Below are positions 1-7,857 of a stretch of 64,000 nt of DNA, one piece after another. Numbering within the stretch: the stretch's first letter is position 1; each line of letters begins with the position of its first letter. This stretch comes from Cupriavidus nantongensis (GTDB lineage: Bacteria > Pseudomonadota > Gammaproteobacteria > Burkholderiales > Burkholderiaceae). The notes under the pieces were generated by a model, which saw nothing but the letters and a program-made list of their open reading frames with translations, ran no database searches and was not told where the DNA came from. Both the position numbers and the translations under genes were made by a program. The DNA lies in assembly GCF_001598055.1 (NCBI RefSeq), contig NZ_CP014845.1:620001-684000 (forward strand), in the 5' to 3' direction.

Positions 1-423
1 TTGCCGCGCCCGGTGGTGGGCGCCAGCGGCCTGGGCGCGCAGGCCTGGCACTGGGCCTGGGAGCGCAACGGCGGGCCGCAGCTGAACCGCCGCTTCGCCC
101 GCGCCGCGGGCCGGCCGATGACCGGCTACGACTGGGCCGCATGGGTCGCGGTCAAGGCGATTGCCGAGAGCGTGGTGCGGCAGCCCGCGGGCTTTGCCGC
201 GCAGGCGCAGGCGCTGGCCGCGGGGCAGGTGGTGGTGGACGGCTTCAAGGGTCCGCCGCTGTCGTTCCGGCGCTGGGACCGCCAGCTGCGCCAGCCGCTG
301 ATGCTGGCGCACCCAGACGGCGTGATCGGCACCGCGCCGGTCGAAGGCGTGCTGCATCCCAAGAACAACCTCGACACCCTGGGCGCCGACGAAGCCGACA
401 CCGCGTGCCGCGCCCCCACCTGA
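1..423 (+). CDS. Substrate-binding protein of PQQ-alcohol-dehydrogenase-associated ABC system (C-terminal part)
   Basis: The frame is open from the left edge of the window and stops at 421-423, so only the last 140 residues or so are visible and the true start lies outside. The text (WDRQLRQPLMLAHP, then GVLHPKNNLDTLG near the end) matches my memory of the periplasmic-binding-protein-like family that accompanies PQQ-dependent alcohol dehydrogenases. The ABC permease starts 4 bases downstream, followed by SoxYZ-like and metallo-beta-lactamase genes with overlapping ends, which supports one operon. The substrate is unknown; the set is usually thought to support maturation or function of the quinoprotein system. 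An ATP-binding subunit is not seen here and may lie upstream. Confidence 0.75.
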   Translation: MPRPVVGASGLGAQAWHWAWERNGGPQLNRRFARAAGRPMTGYDWAAWVAVKAIAESVVRQPAGFAAQAQALAAGQVVVDGFKGPPLSFRRWDRQLRQPLMLAHPDGVIGTAPVEGVLHPKNNLDTLGADEADTACRAPT

Positions 424-427
424 CACC

Positions 428-1258
428 ATGACCATGCCCGCCGTCCTGCCCCCGTCGATGCGCCATCGCTGGCGCGCGCTGCGCGCGGTCTGCGGCCGCG
501 AGCTGCGCAAGTACCTGCGCCAGCCCGGGCGGCTGCTGTCGTCGCTGGTGCGCCCGCTGCTGTGGCTGCTGGTGTTTGCCGCAGGCTTCCAGAACGCGCT
601 GGGCGTCGCTATCGCGCCGCCGTACGACAGCTATATCGAATACCAGGTCTATGTCGCGCCCGGGCTGCTGGGGATGATCGCGCTGTTCAACGGCATGCAG
701 TCGTCGCTGGCGATGGTGTACGACCGCGAGATGGGCGTGATGCGGCTGCTGCTGACCGCGCCGCTGCCGCGCGGCTGGCTGCTGGGCTGCAAGCTGGCGG
801 CGGGCACGCTGCTGTCATTGCTGCAGATGGCGGCGTTCCTGCTGGTGGCGGCGGGCTTCGGCATCCGCTTCGCGCCGCTGCACCTGCTGGCCGGACTGGG
901 CGCGATGACGCTGGCCGCGCTGATGCTGGGCGCGCTCGGCCTGCTGCTGTCGGTCCATGTGCGCCAGCTGGAGAACTTTGCCGGCACCATGAACTTCGTC
1001 ATCTTCCCGATGTTCTTCATCAGCTCGGCGCTGTATCCGCTGTGGCGCCTGCAGGAGTCGGGCGCCGAGGCGGTGTACCAGCTTGCGCGGCTGAACCCGT
1101 TCACGCATGCGGTCGAAGCGATCCGCTTTGCGCTGTACGGGCAGCTGGCGCCGCACAGCCTGGCCATCGTCGCGGCCAGCGCGGTGGTGTTCTTCGCGCT
1201 GGCGCTGCGCGGCTACGACCCGCAGCGCGGCATGGCGCGCCGCGGGGCGCCGGCATGA
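428..1258 (+). CDS. ABC-2 type transporter permease of the PQQ alcohol dehydrogenase system
   Basis: This 276-residue membrane protein has an ABC-2 permease layout: a cytoplasmic N-terminus (about 1-30), then roughly six hydrophobic segments, with the family-typical stretch YDREMGVMRLLLTAPLPR in the cytoplasmic loop near residues 98-115. It begins 4 bases after the binding-protein stop and its TGA overlaps the ATG of the SoxYZ-like gene, so translation is probably coupled. ABC-2 permeases are normally exporters, which fits a role in the periplasmic PQQ enzyme system rather than nutrient uptake. The exact substrate cannot be told from sequence. Confidence 0.8.
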   Translation: MTMPAVLPPSMRHRWRALRAVCGRELRKYLRQPGRLLSSLVRPLLWLLVFAAGFQNALGVAIAPPYDSYIEYQVYVAPGLLGMIALFNGMQSSLAMVYDREMGVMRLLLTAPLPRGWLLGCKLAAGTLLSLLQMAAFLLVAAGFGIRFAPLHLLAGLGAMTLAALMLGALGLLLSVHVRQLENFAGTMNFVIFPMFFISSALYPLWRLQESGAEAVYQLARLNPFTHAVEAIRFALYGQLAPHSLAIVAASAVVFFALALRGYDPQRGMARRGAPA

Positions 1259-2055
1259 CCGGCGGTCGGCAGGGGGTGGCGGCGCTGGCGCTGACATGGC
1301 TGGCGCTCGCCAGTCCCACTGTGTCAGCGGAGCCCGGCACCGCTGGCGTGATCTCGCACCGTGACCCGATGCAGTCGCCGCAATGGGCCTGGATCCACAA
1401 GGAGCTGCTGCAGCAGGGCCCGGTGGTGTTCGACAGCCGTGTGCGCGTGACCGGGCCGGCCTTTGCCGAAGACCCGATGCGCGTGCCGATTGCGTTCGAC
1501 GCGTCGGCGCTGGGCGAGGTCGAGCGCATCGTGGTGGCGGTGGACCGCAACCCGATCCGCCCGGTGCTGGCGTTCGAGCCGCTGCGGGTGCGGCCGTCGC
1601 TGTCGTTCCGCTTCAAGCTGGAGCAGGCCTCGCCGGTGCGGGTGGCGGCGCGCACGCGCGATGGCACCTGGCATGTCGGCAGCACATGGATCGACGCCGG
1701 CGGCGGTGGCTGCACCGTGCCGGGCGCGACCCGCCGCGACGGCAGCTGGAGCCGCACCCTGAACCGGGTCGAGGCGCGCGTGTTCCCGGCCTTGGGCGAG
1801 GCCGGCGCACGCGTGCGGCTGCGTGTGATGCACCCGATGGACACCGGCCTGGTCGCCGGCATCCCGGCGTTTCATCTCGAGACCCTGGTGCTGGCCGACG
1901 CGGCGCGGCAGCCGCTGTTGCGACTGACCCTGCACGAGCCCGTGGCCGAGAACCCGATCTTCTCGTTCGACCTGCGCGAGGCGGTGGTGCCGGGCCTGAC
2001 CGTGGCCGGCCACGACAACAACGGCAACCGCATCGCGGCGCGGGTGTTGCCATGA
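1255..2055 (+). CDS. Quinoprotein dehydrogenase-associated SoxYZ-like carrier protein
   Basis: The product has 266 residues, with a short hydrophobic N-terminal signal (about 1-25, ending LASPTVSAEP). The first domain resembles SoxY and ends in a glycine-rich stretch with one cysteine, AGGGGCTVPG, with C153 as the probable carrier residue; the C-terminal 100 residues resemble SoxZ (RVMHPMDTGL is typical). SoxY proper carries sulfur intermediates on a C-terminal cysteine. In this fused family, found next to quinoprotein dehydrogenases, the cargo is not established. The start ATG overlaps the permease stop (ATGA), and its own stop overlaps the next gene in the same way. Location is predicted to be periplasmic. 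Confidence 0.8.
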   Translation: MTGGRQGVAALALTWLALASPTVSAEPGTAGVISHRDPMQSPQWAWIHKELLQQGPVVFDSRVRVTGPAFAEDPMRVPIAFDASALGEVERIVVAVDRNPIRPVLAFEPLRVRPSLSFRFKLEQASPVRVAARTRDGTWHVGSTWIDAGGGGCTVPGATRRDGSWSRTLNRVEARVFPALGEAGARVRLRVMHPMDTGLVAGIPAFHLETLVLADAARQPLLRLTLHEPVAENPIFSFDLREAVVPGLTVAGHDNNGNRIAARVLP

Positions 2056-2996
2056 AGCGCGTATTGCCGTCGCTGCTGCTGTGGCTGGCCACTGCTGCGG
2101 TCTCCGCGGCCCCCGCGCAGCCACCCGACTACCGCCTGGCCCCGCGCGAGATCGCCGCCGGCGTGTGGCTGCTGGAAGGCGCCAATGCCGACTTCGCGCC
2201 GGCCAATGGCTGCAACATCATCAATACCGCCTTTATCGACACCGGCGACGGCGTGGTGGTGATCAACACCGGCCCGTCGCGCGAATATGGCGAGCAGCAG
2301 CGCCGCGCCATCGCAACGCTGACCGGCGCGCCGGTACGGCTGGTGCTGAACCTGAACCTGCATCCCGACTATTTCTTCGGCAACCAGGCCTATGTCGACG
2401 TGGGCGCCAGTGCGCTGCCCGCGACCATCGACGGCGCGCGCCGCGAGGGCGCCGTCTATGCCGACAACCTCTACCGCCTGTGCGGCGACTGGATGCGCGG
2501 CACCGAACCCGCGCCGCCGGTTCACGCACTGGCACCCGGCGTCCGCACGGTCGGCCGCCGCACGCTGGAACTGATCCGCCTGCAAGGCCATACCGATGCG
2601 GACCTGGTGCTGCTGGACCGCGATGCCGGCATCGTCTTTGCCGGCGGGCTGGTGTTCCGTGAGCGCATCCCGACCACGCCGCACGCGCATATCGGCCGCT
2701 GGCTCGACAGCCTGGATCGGCTGCAGGCGCTGATGGCGCAGAGCGGGGCACGACTGCTGGTGCCCAGCCACGGGCCCGCACTGGGCGGCACGGAAGCCAT
2801 CGCGCAGACGCGCGCCTACCTGCAGTGGCTCGACATGCGCCTGCGCGAGGCCGCGGCGCAGGGTCGCGACCTGGCCGAGGTGATGGCGATGCCGGTGCCC
2901 GAGCCCTTTGCGCGCTGGGGCGCGCTGCCGGCGGAATACCTGCGCAACGTGATTCATCTCTACCCGGCGCACGAGGAAGCCGCGCTGGCGCGGTGA
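2052..2996 (+). CDS. Metallo-beta-lactamase-fold hydrolase of the quinoprotein relay system
   Basis: This is a 314-residue secreted protein (signal about 1-22, LATAAVSAAPAQ) with a metallo-beta-lactamase fold like SoxH and the quinoprotein relay metallohydrolases. The family's usual HxHxDH metal motif reads NLHPDY here (residues 102-107), so the first and last histidines are replaced by Asn and Tyr, while H104 and D106 remain. Later metal-ligand candidates are present: GHTDADL (H180) and VPSHGP (H240). It therefore may bind metal differently or be catalytically altered, unless this variant is normal for its subfamily. It is translationally coupled to the SoxYZ-like gene through an ATGA overlap. 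No substrate can be assigned. Confidence 0.75.
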   Translation: MKRVLPSLLLWLATAAVSAAPAQPPDYRLAPREIAAGVWLLEGANADFAPANGCNIINTAFIDTGDGVVVINTGPSREYGEQQRRAIATLTGAPVRLVLNLNLHPDYFFGNQAYVDVGASALPATIDGARREGAVYADNLYRLCGDWMRGTEPAPPVHALAPGVRTVGRRTLELIRLQGHTDADLVLLDRDAGIVFAGGLVFRERIPTTPHAHIGRWLDSLDRLQALMAQSGARLLVPSHGPALGGTEAIAQTRAYLQWLDMRLREAAAQGRDLAEVMAMPVPEPFARWGALPAEYLRNVIHLYPAHEEAALAR

Positions 2997-3031
2997 AGGC
3001 GCCGGCTCTGGCTGTTCAATTCTGGCGCAGC

Positions 3032-3048
3032 TGCAACGCAGTGTTGCA
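3032..3048. promoter_or_regulatory. Inverted repeat, possible activator site upstream of the PQQ dehydrogenase
   Basis: The sequence TGCAAC, 5 bases, GTTGCA is a perfect 6-bp dyad. It lies about 63 bases upstream of the sigma-54-type promoter at 3111, a normal distance for an enhancer-binding protein. The protein that would bind is not known. Confidence 0.4.
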
Positions 3049-3110
3049 CGCTGGCGCGGGCCGCGACCGTGCGGTGCGGCTGCAGGGCGCGTGAGCGAGC
3101 CCCGGCCTAC

Positions 3111-3125
3111 TGGCATGGGATTTGC
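3111..3125 (+). promoter_or_regulatory. Putative sigma-54 promoter of the PQQ alcohol dehydrogenase gene
   Basis: TGGCAT, 5 bases (GGGAT), TTGC fits the -24/-12 consensus TGGCAC-N5-TTGC with exact spacing and one mismatch in the -24 box. It lies about 67 bases upstream of the dehydrogenase start. The acoD gene further along has a similar element at a similar distance (32187-32201). Confidence 0.6.
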
Positions 3126-3191
3126 CATTTGCGTGCTGGTGTGTGGCGCAGTGGCGCACCAGCGAAATCCAAAACAAGAGAGGAGATGGCA

Positions 3192-4955
3192 ATGAGGACG
3201 ATACGAGTAGGGCTGGCGGCAATGGCGGCAATAGCCGCAATCGCGGCCGCCGCGGCGAGCGTTGGCGCGCACGCGGCGGTGAGCGACGCCATGATCGAGA
3301 ACGACGCGAAGTCCCCCGGCGACGTGCTGTCGTGGGGCATGGGCCCGCAGGGCCAGCGTTATTCAACGCTGTCGCGCATCAATACGAAAAACGTGGGCCG
3401 GCTGGTGCCGGCGTGGTCGTTCTCGTTCGGCGGCGAAAAGCAGCGCGGGCAGGAATCGCAGCCGCTGATCCACGACGGCAAGATGTTCGTCACCGCCTCG
3501 TATTCGCGCATCTATGCGCTCGACGTGAAGACCGGGCGCAAGCTGTGGAAGTACGAGCACCGCCTGCCCGAAGGCATCATGCCGTGCTGCGACGTGGTCA
3601 ACCGCGGCGCGGCGCTGTACGACAACCTGGTGATCTTCGGCACGCTCGATGCGCAGCTGGTGGCGCTGGACCAGAACAGCGGCAAGGTGGTGTGGAAGGA
3701 AAAGCTGGAAGACTACGCGGCCGGCTATTCGTACACGGCCGCGCCGCTGGTGGCCAAGGGCCTGGTGCTGACCGGCATCTCGGGCGGCGAATTCGGCGTG
3801 GTCGGCCGCGTCGACGCGCGCGACGCGAAGACCGGCCAGCTGGTGTGGTCGCGGCCGGTGGTCGAAGGCCACATGGGCTACAAGTACGACAAGGACGGCA
3901 ACAAGACCGAGATCGGCATGACCGGCACCCAGAACGCCAGCTGGCCGGGCGAGACCTGGAAGACCGGGGGCGCGGCCACGTGGCTGGGCGGCACCTATGA
4001 TCCGGCGACCGGCCTGGCCTACTTCGGCACCGGCAACCCGGGCCCGTGGAACAGCCATATCCGCAAGGGCGACAACCTGTACTCCGCCTCCACCGTCGCG
4101 CTCGATCCCGCCACCGGCAAGATCGTCTGGCACTACCAGAACACCCCGAACGACGGCTGGGACTTCGACGGCGTGAACGAGTTCGTCACCTTCGACCTGG
4201 ACGGCAAGCGCATGGGCGGCAAGGCCGACCGCAACGGCTTCTTCTACGTCAACGATGCCACCAGCGGCAAGCTGGTCAACGCCTTTCCCTTCGTCAGGAA
4301 GATCACCTGGGCCACCGGCATCGACCTGAAGAGCGGCCGCCCGAACTACGTCGCCGAGGGCCGCCCGGGCGACCCGGCCGCCGCCAACGGCGAGAAGAAG
4401 GGCAAGTCGGTGTTCGCCGCGCCCGGCTTCCTCGGCGGCAAGAACCAGCAGCCGATGGCCTACAGCCCGCAGACCGGCCTGTTCTACGTGCCCGCCAACG
4501 AATGGGGCATGGATATCTGGAACGAGCCCATCAGCTACAAGAAGGGCGCGGCGTTCCTGGGCGCGGGCTTCACCATCCAGCCGCTGAACGAGGACTACAT
4601 CGGCTCGCTGCGCGCGATCAATCCCAAGACCGGCAAGATCGTCTGGGAGGTCAAGAACGGCGCGCCGCTGTGGGGCGGCGCCATGACCACCGCCGGCGGG
4701 CTGGTGTTCTGGGGCACGCCGGAAGGCTACCTGAAGGCCGCCGACGCCAGGACCGGCAAGGAGCTGTGGCAGTTCCAGACTGGCAGCGGCGTGGTCGCGC
4801 CGCCGGTCACGTGGGAAGAGAACGGCGAGCAGTTCGTCGCGGTGGTGTCCGGCTGGGGCGGCGCGGTGCCGCTGTGGGGCGGAGAGGTGGCCAAGCGCGT
4901 GAATTTCCTGGAGCAGGGCGGCTCGGTGTGGGTGTTCAAGCTGCACAAGAGCTGA
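3192..4955 (+). CDS. PQQ-dependent alcohol dehydrogenase, lanthanide-type active site predicted
   Basis: This 587-residue quinoprotein has a Sec signal (about 1-28, ending GAHAAVSD) and eight-bladed propeller repeats with the tryptophan-docking type text (ATGKIVW, KTGKLWK and similar). The adjacent-cysteine pair PCCDVV, which forms the disulfide ring facing PQQ, is present near residues 134-135. The catalytic Asp is in GWDFDGVNE (D324), and two residues later is D326. Calcium enzymes of the MxaF type carry Ala there (PedE-type carry Ser); XoxF/PedH-type lanthanide enzymes carry Asp, so a lanthanide cofactor is inferred. The start at 3192 has AGGAG six bases upstream; the ATG at 3186 is too close to it. 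The likely substrate is a short-chain alcohol, with electrons going to the cytochrome c encoded next. Confidence 0.9.
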   Translation: MRTIRVGLAAMAAIAAIAAAAASVGAHAAVSDAMIENDAKSPGDVLSWGMGPQGQRYSTLSRINTKNVGRLVPAWSFSFGGEKQRGQESQPLIHDGKMFVTASYSRIYALDVKTGRKLWKYEHRLPEGIMPCCDVVNRGAALYDNLVIFGTLDAQLVALDQNSGKVVWKEKLEDYAAGYSYTAAPLVAKGLVLTGISGGEFGVVGRVDARDAKTGQLVWSRPVVEGHMGYKYDKDGNKTEIGMTGTQNASWPGETWKTGGAATWLGGTYDPATGLAYFGTGNPGPWNSHIRKGDNLYSASTVALDPATGKIVWHYQNTPNDGWDFDGVNEFVTFDLDGKRMGGKADRNGFFYVNDATSGKLVNAFPFVRKITWATGIDLKSGRPNYVAEGRPGDPAAANGEKKGKSVFAAPGFLGGKNQQPMAYSPQTGLFYVPANEWGMDIWNEPISYKKGAAFLGAGFTIQPLNEDYIGSLRAINPKTGKIVWEVKNGAPLWGGAMTTAGGLVFWGTPEGYLKAADARTGKELWQFQTGSGVVAPPVTWEENGEQFVAVVSGWGGAVPLWGGEVAKRVNFLEQGGSVWVFKLHKS

Positions 4956-5049
4956 GGGATCAACGGTGATGCGGCCCCGCGCGCATGGCATCGCAGCGGC
5001 GATGCATGGCGTGCCCGGGGCTCGGTCGCCACGGTATCGGGATACAGGC

Positions 5050-5373
5050 ATGAAGAAGGAATGGATGGCGCTGGCGGCGGTTGGCGCGATGTTGCCGGGC
5101 GCGGCGCTGGCCGCCACGGCGGCGGAGATGCAGGCGCTGGCCGACAAGAGCGGCTGCTTTTCCTGCCATGGCATGCAGTCGAAGCTGGTGGGGCCAGGGT
5201 TTGCCGAGGTGGCGGCGCGGTACAAGGGCGATAGTCAGGCGGCAGCTTCGCTGTCGAAGAAGATTCGCGAGGGCGGCAAGGGGGCGTGGGGCAGGATTCC
5301 CATGCCGCCGCATGGAAATCTGGGAGAGGACGATGCGAAGAGGCTGGCGGAGTGGGTGCTTGGGGTTGGGTGA
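5050..5373 (+). CDS. Periplasmic c-type cytochrome (c551/c552-like) next to the PQQ dehydrogenase
   Basis: The protein has 107 residues: a signal peptide (about 1-22, GAALAATA), one haem motif CFSCH (C36, C39, H40) and a probable distal Met ligand in RIPMPPH (M85). Size and ligand layout fit small soluble cytochromes of the c551/c552 type. It lies 94 bases after the quinoprotein on the same strand and probably takes electrons from it. Upstream in-frame codons exist, but ATG 5050 is the one directly preceding a normal Lys-Lys signal peptide; a clear ribosome site is not seen. Confidence 0.85.
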   Translation: MKKEWMALAAVGAMLPGAALAATAAEMQALADKSGCFSCHGMQSKLVGPGFAEVAARYKGDSQAAASLSKKIREGGKGAWGRIPMPPHGNLGEDDAKRLAEWVLGVG

Positions 5374-5513
5374 GCCGGGGCGTGGCGTGGGCTGCGGGCG
5401 CTGCGTCGGCCGCGGCCCGGTCGCGGGCGTCGGCGGCCGGCGCAAGACCCGCTTGCGGCGGCGCCGGCGTGGGCGTTGATTCAGCGCTCGCCGCATCCTT
5501 CGGTTCTTGGCTT
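5374..5513. other. Intergenic region after the cytochrome gene, no gene seen
   Basis: This GC-rich stretch has no convincing reading frame. It leads into the structured intergenic repeat that starts near 5514. Together with the repeat arm and the 5' part of the intron it makes the gene-free interval 5374-5977. Confidence 0.6.
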
Positions 5514-5568
5514 GTCGTGCTTGGCGGGCGTGGCTGTTTCGCCGGCGTAGCCGGCGACCTCCTTTCTG
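5514..5568 (+). repeat. Left part of structured intergenic repeat, copy A (split by group II intron)
   Basis: About 47 bases, starting GTCGTGCTTGGCGGGCG and ending at the hairpin, are identical to the reverse complement of 29584-29630 (copy C). The copy continues at 7446 after the intron. Joining 5568 to 7446 restores a perfect 13-bp stem (arms CCTCCTTTCTGTC and GACAGAAAGGAGG) with the loop CGAGC. Confidence 0.85.
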
Positions 5569-7445
5569 GTGCGCCCGGCAGGGCGCACTTACTTGGGGGT
5601 GCAAGTCCCCTACACACCCGGCAAGGGGAAGTGTTAGCCAAAGACAAGGGTTTCCCGGGCGACTGGGAGTCTGAAGGAAGTCCGAGGCAAAGCGCTGGCC
5701 TGACGAACAGGAAGCGGATATGAGGCGACGCATCGGGGTGAGGCGGCCAGAGTAGCCAAAGCCCAGTACTTGCACGGAACGATGCGGCGTAAATCCGACA
5801 GGCATAAGCGTGAAGGTGAGTGCGTCATACCCGGGGAGATCTGCATCGCTGCCATGGTGCTACTGACGTCGAGAGGCGTCGGGATGGCGGTGCAGAAGTC
5901 AGCAGAGGCCATAGTAGGTGCGCGGTTGGCACTGAAGGGCCGAACATGAACGAGCGCGATTAGGACGACAGACCTCGATGCTTACCGACGAAGCCCAAAT
6001 GCACGAACGAGTGCAGCCCACAGCGGAGGAAGGCGGGCGGAACCTGCTTGGCGCCGATGGGGGTGCGGAGGATGGCACGGCGGCTGTCGGGCAAACGAAA
6101 GCGCAGGCGCCATCGCTGATGGAGGCGGTGGTTGAGAGAAGCAACATGTGGCTGGCGTACCGGAGGGTGGTCGGCAATGGCGGCGCCGCTGGGGTGGATG
6201 CCCTGGAGGTGACGGCGTTGCGCGACTGGCTGAAGGTGAGTTGGCCAAGCGTCAGGGCGGCGTTGCTGGCCGGCCAGTACATCCCGCAGGCGGTGCGCGC
6301 GGTGGACATCCCCAAGCCTGCGGGCGGGATAAGGACACTGGGCATCCCGACGGTGGTGGACAGGCTGATCCAGCAGGCGCTGCTGCAGGTACTCCAACCG
6401 CTCTACGAAACGGGGTTCTCCGAGTCGAGCTACGGCTTCAGGCCGGGGCGCAGCGCTCAGCAGGCGGTCTTGCAGGCACAGCGGTACGTGCAGGAAGGCC
6501 GGCGCTGGGTGGTGGATATCGATCTGGAGAAGTTCTTCGATCGGGTCAACCACGACATCCTGATGTCGCGGGTGGCCCGGCAGGTGAAGGACGCCCGGGT
6601 GCTCAAGCTGATCCGGCGGTATCTGGAAGCGGGGCTGATGCGCGGCGGGGTGGCCGAGGCGAGGAGGCAGGGCACGCCGCAAGGCGGGCCGCTGTCGCCG
6701 CTGCTGTCGAACATCCTGCTGACGGATTGGGACCGCGAACTGGAGAAGCGGGGGCTGGCGTTCTGCCGTTATGCCGACGACTGCAATATCTACGTCCGAA
6801 GCAGAACGGCGGGGCAATGGCTGTTGGCCGGGATGACGGCGTTCCTTGCGGAGCGCTTGAAGCTACGGGTCAACGAGGCCAAGAGCGCATGCGAGCGGCC
6901 GTGGAAGCGCAAGTTCCTGGGCTACAGCCTGTCCTCTCATCATCAGGCGAAGCTGCGCATCGCTCCGGAAAGCCTGCGAGGCTGATTGGACGCATCAAGG
7001 ACGTGGTGCGCAAAGGTCGAGGAAGAAGCCTGGCTCACACGATCGCGGTGCTGAATCCGGTGCTGCGCGGGTGGATTGGGTACTTCCAATACACGCAGAG
7101 CAAGCGGCCACTGGAGAACTTGGACGGATGGGTGCGCCGACGGCTACGCTGTCTGATATGGCGGCAAGCCAAAGCATGGCGAACGCGACTGGCGCTTATG
7201 CGGCGCCAGGGGCTGGAGGCCAAGCGGGCAGCCAGGACTGCGCTGAACGGGCGCGGACCATGGTGGAACGCCGGAGCCCCACCCATGCGCGAAGCCTTCC
7301 CTAAACGCTACTTCGATGCCATGGGGTTGATCTCGCTGCTGGATACACAGCGGCGCCTGCAGTCTCGTTCGTGAACCGCCGTATGCGGACCCGCATGTAC
7401 GGTGGTGTGAGAGGGCTGAGGGGGTAACCCCTCACCCTACTCGAT
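5569..7445 (+). mobile_element. Group II intron, 1,877 bp
   Basis: The 5' end is GTGCG at 5569, the usual group II start, followed by structured RNA. An intron-encoded reverse transcriptase occupies 5978-7374. Domain V-like text lies at about 7375-7410 (GCCGTATGCGG with GCATGTACGG), and a domain VI-like end, CCCTACTCGAT, ends at 7445. Both boundaries are confirmed independently: removing 5569-7445 rebuilds a perfect 13-bp hairpin shared with another repeat copy in the window. The probable exon-binding pairing would involve the last 5' exon bases TTTCTG. The insertion point is within the stem-loop itself. Confidence 0.85.
5978..7374 (+). pseudogene. ltrA: Group II intron reverse transcriptase/maturase, frameshifted
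   Basis: The first reading frame (5978-6985, 335 residues) holds the complete reverse transcriptase domain, including GRSAQQAV, FDRVNHDIL and the catalytic YADD near residue 265. It ends prematurely just after RIAPESLRG. The expected continuation LIGRIKDVVRKGRGRS, the maturase X domain and the C-terminal RYFDAMGLISLLD occur in the next frame down to 7374. One base appears to be missing near 6980 (a CGACGG-like text reduced to CGAGG). Unless the frame is recoded, the protein would lack its splicing domain. The intron may then depend on a maturase supplied in trans. Confidence 0.85.
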
Positions 7446-7752
7446 TCCGAGCGACAGAAAGGAGGCAAAGAGCGCGTCGCCTGGGCGGCTGGCCAAGGCG
7501 GCGTTGGTGGTTCAAACGGTGGTGACTTGCGGTCAGGCGGTTGGTGGTTCGACCCTGCTGACGCTACCTGGAAGTGCCTGGCGTTCGAGGTCGGATGGAC
7601 GAACCCGACTTTAGGTCGGTGGCCGCCTGCTAAGCACGTTATTGGTGGGACGCCTTCGGCTGCGCTGCGCGCACTCCCTATCTCAGGTCTGCTGCTCGGG
7701 CACGGAGTGCGTCGCTGCGCTCGCATGGCGTTGTCGCGGGCGAGCCCAAGGG
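7446..7752 (+). repeat. Right part of structured intergenic repeat, copy A
   Basis: From GCGTCGCC at 7474 to about 7660 this is nearly identical to 27598-27784, and its continuation to 7752 matches 29172-29282, i.e. copy B on the far side of the IS256-family element. Landmarks are GGACGAACCCGACTTTAGG and CTCAGGTCTGCTGCTCGGG. Frames running through it are not conserved as proteins and look spurious. With the intron tail it makes up the gene-free stretch 7375-7857. Confidence 0.85.
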
Positions 7753-7772
7753 CCTTTCTCTCTCGCTTGTTT

Positions 7773-7815
7773 GCTCCCCTCTCCCGCCTGCGGGAGAGGG
7801 GCGGGGGAGAGGGCC
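7773..7815. repeat. REP-type palindrome
   Basis: CTCTCCCGC followed by GCGGGAGAG forms a short palindrome, then GGGGGAGAGGGCC. The same unit recurs at 32360-32490, 41014-41185 and 50293-51682, there as inverted pairs. Confidence 0.8.
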
Positions 7816-7857
7816 GGTGCATCCACGAAGTCCGGCCATCCCTTCCCGAAAAGTCCG

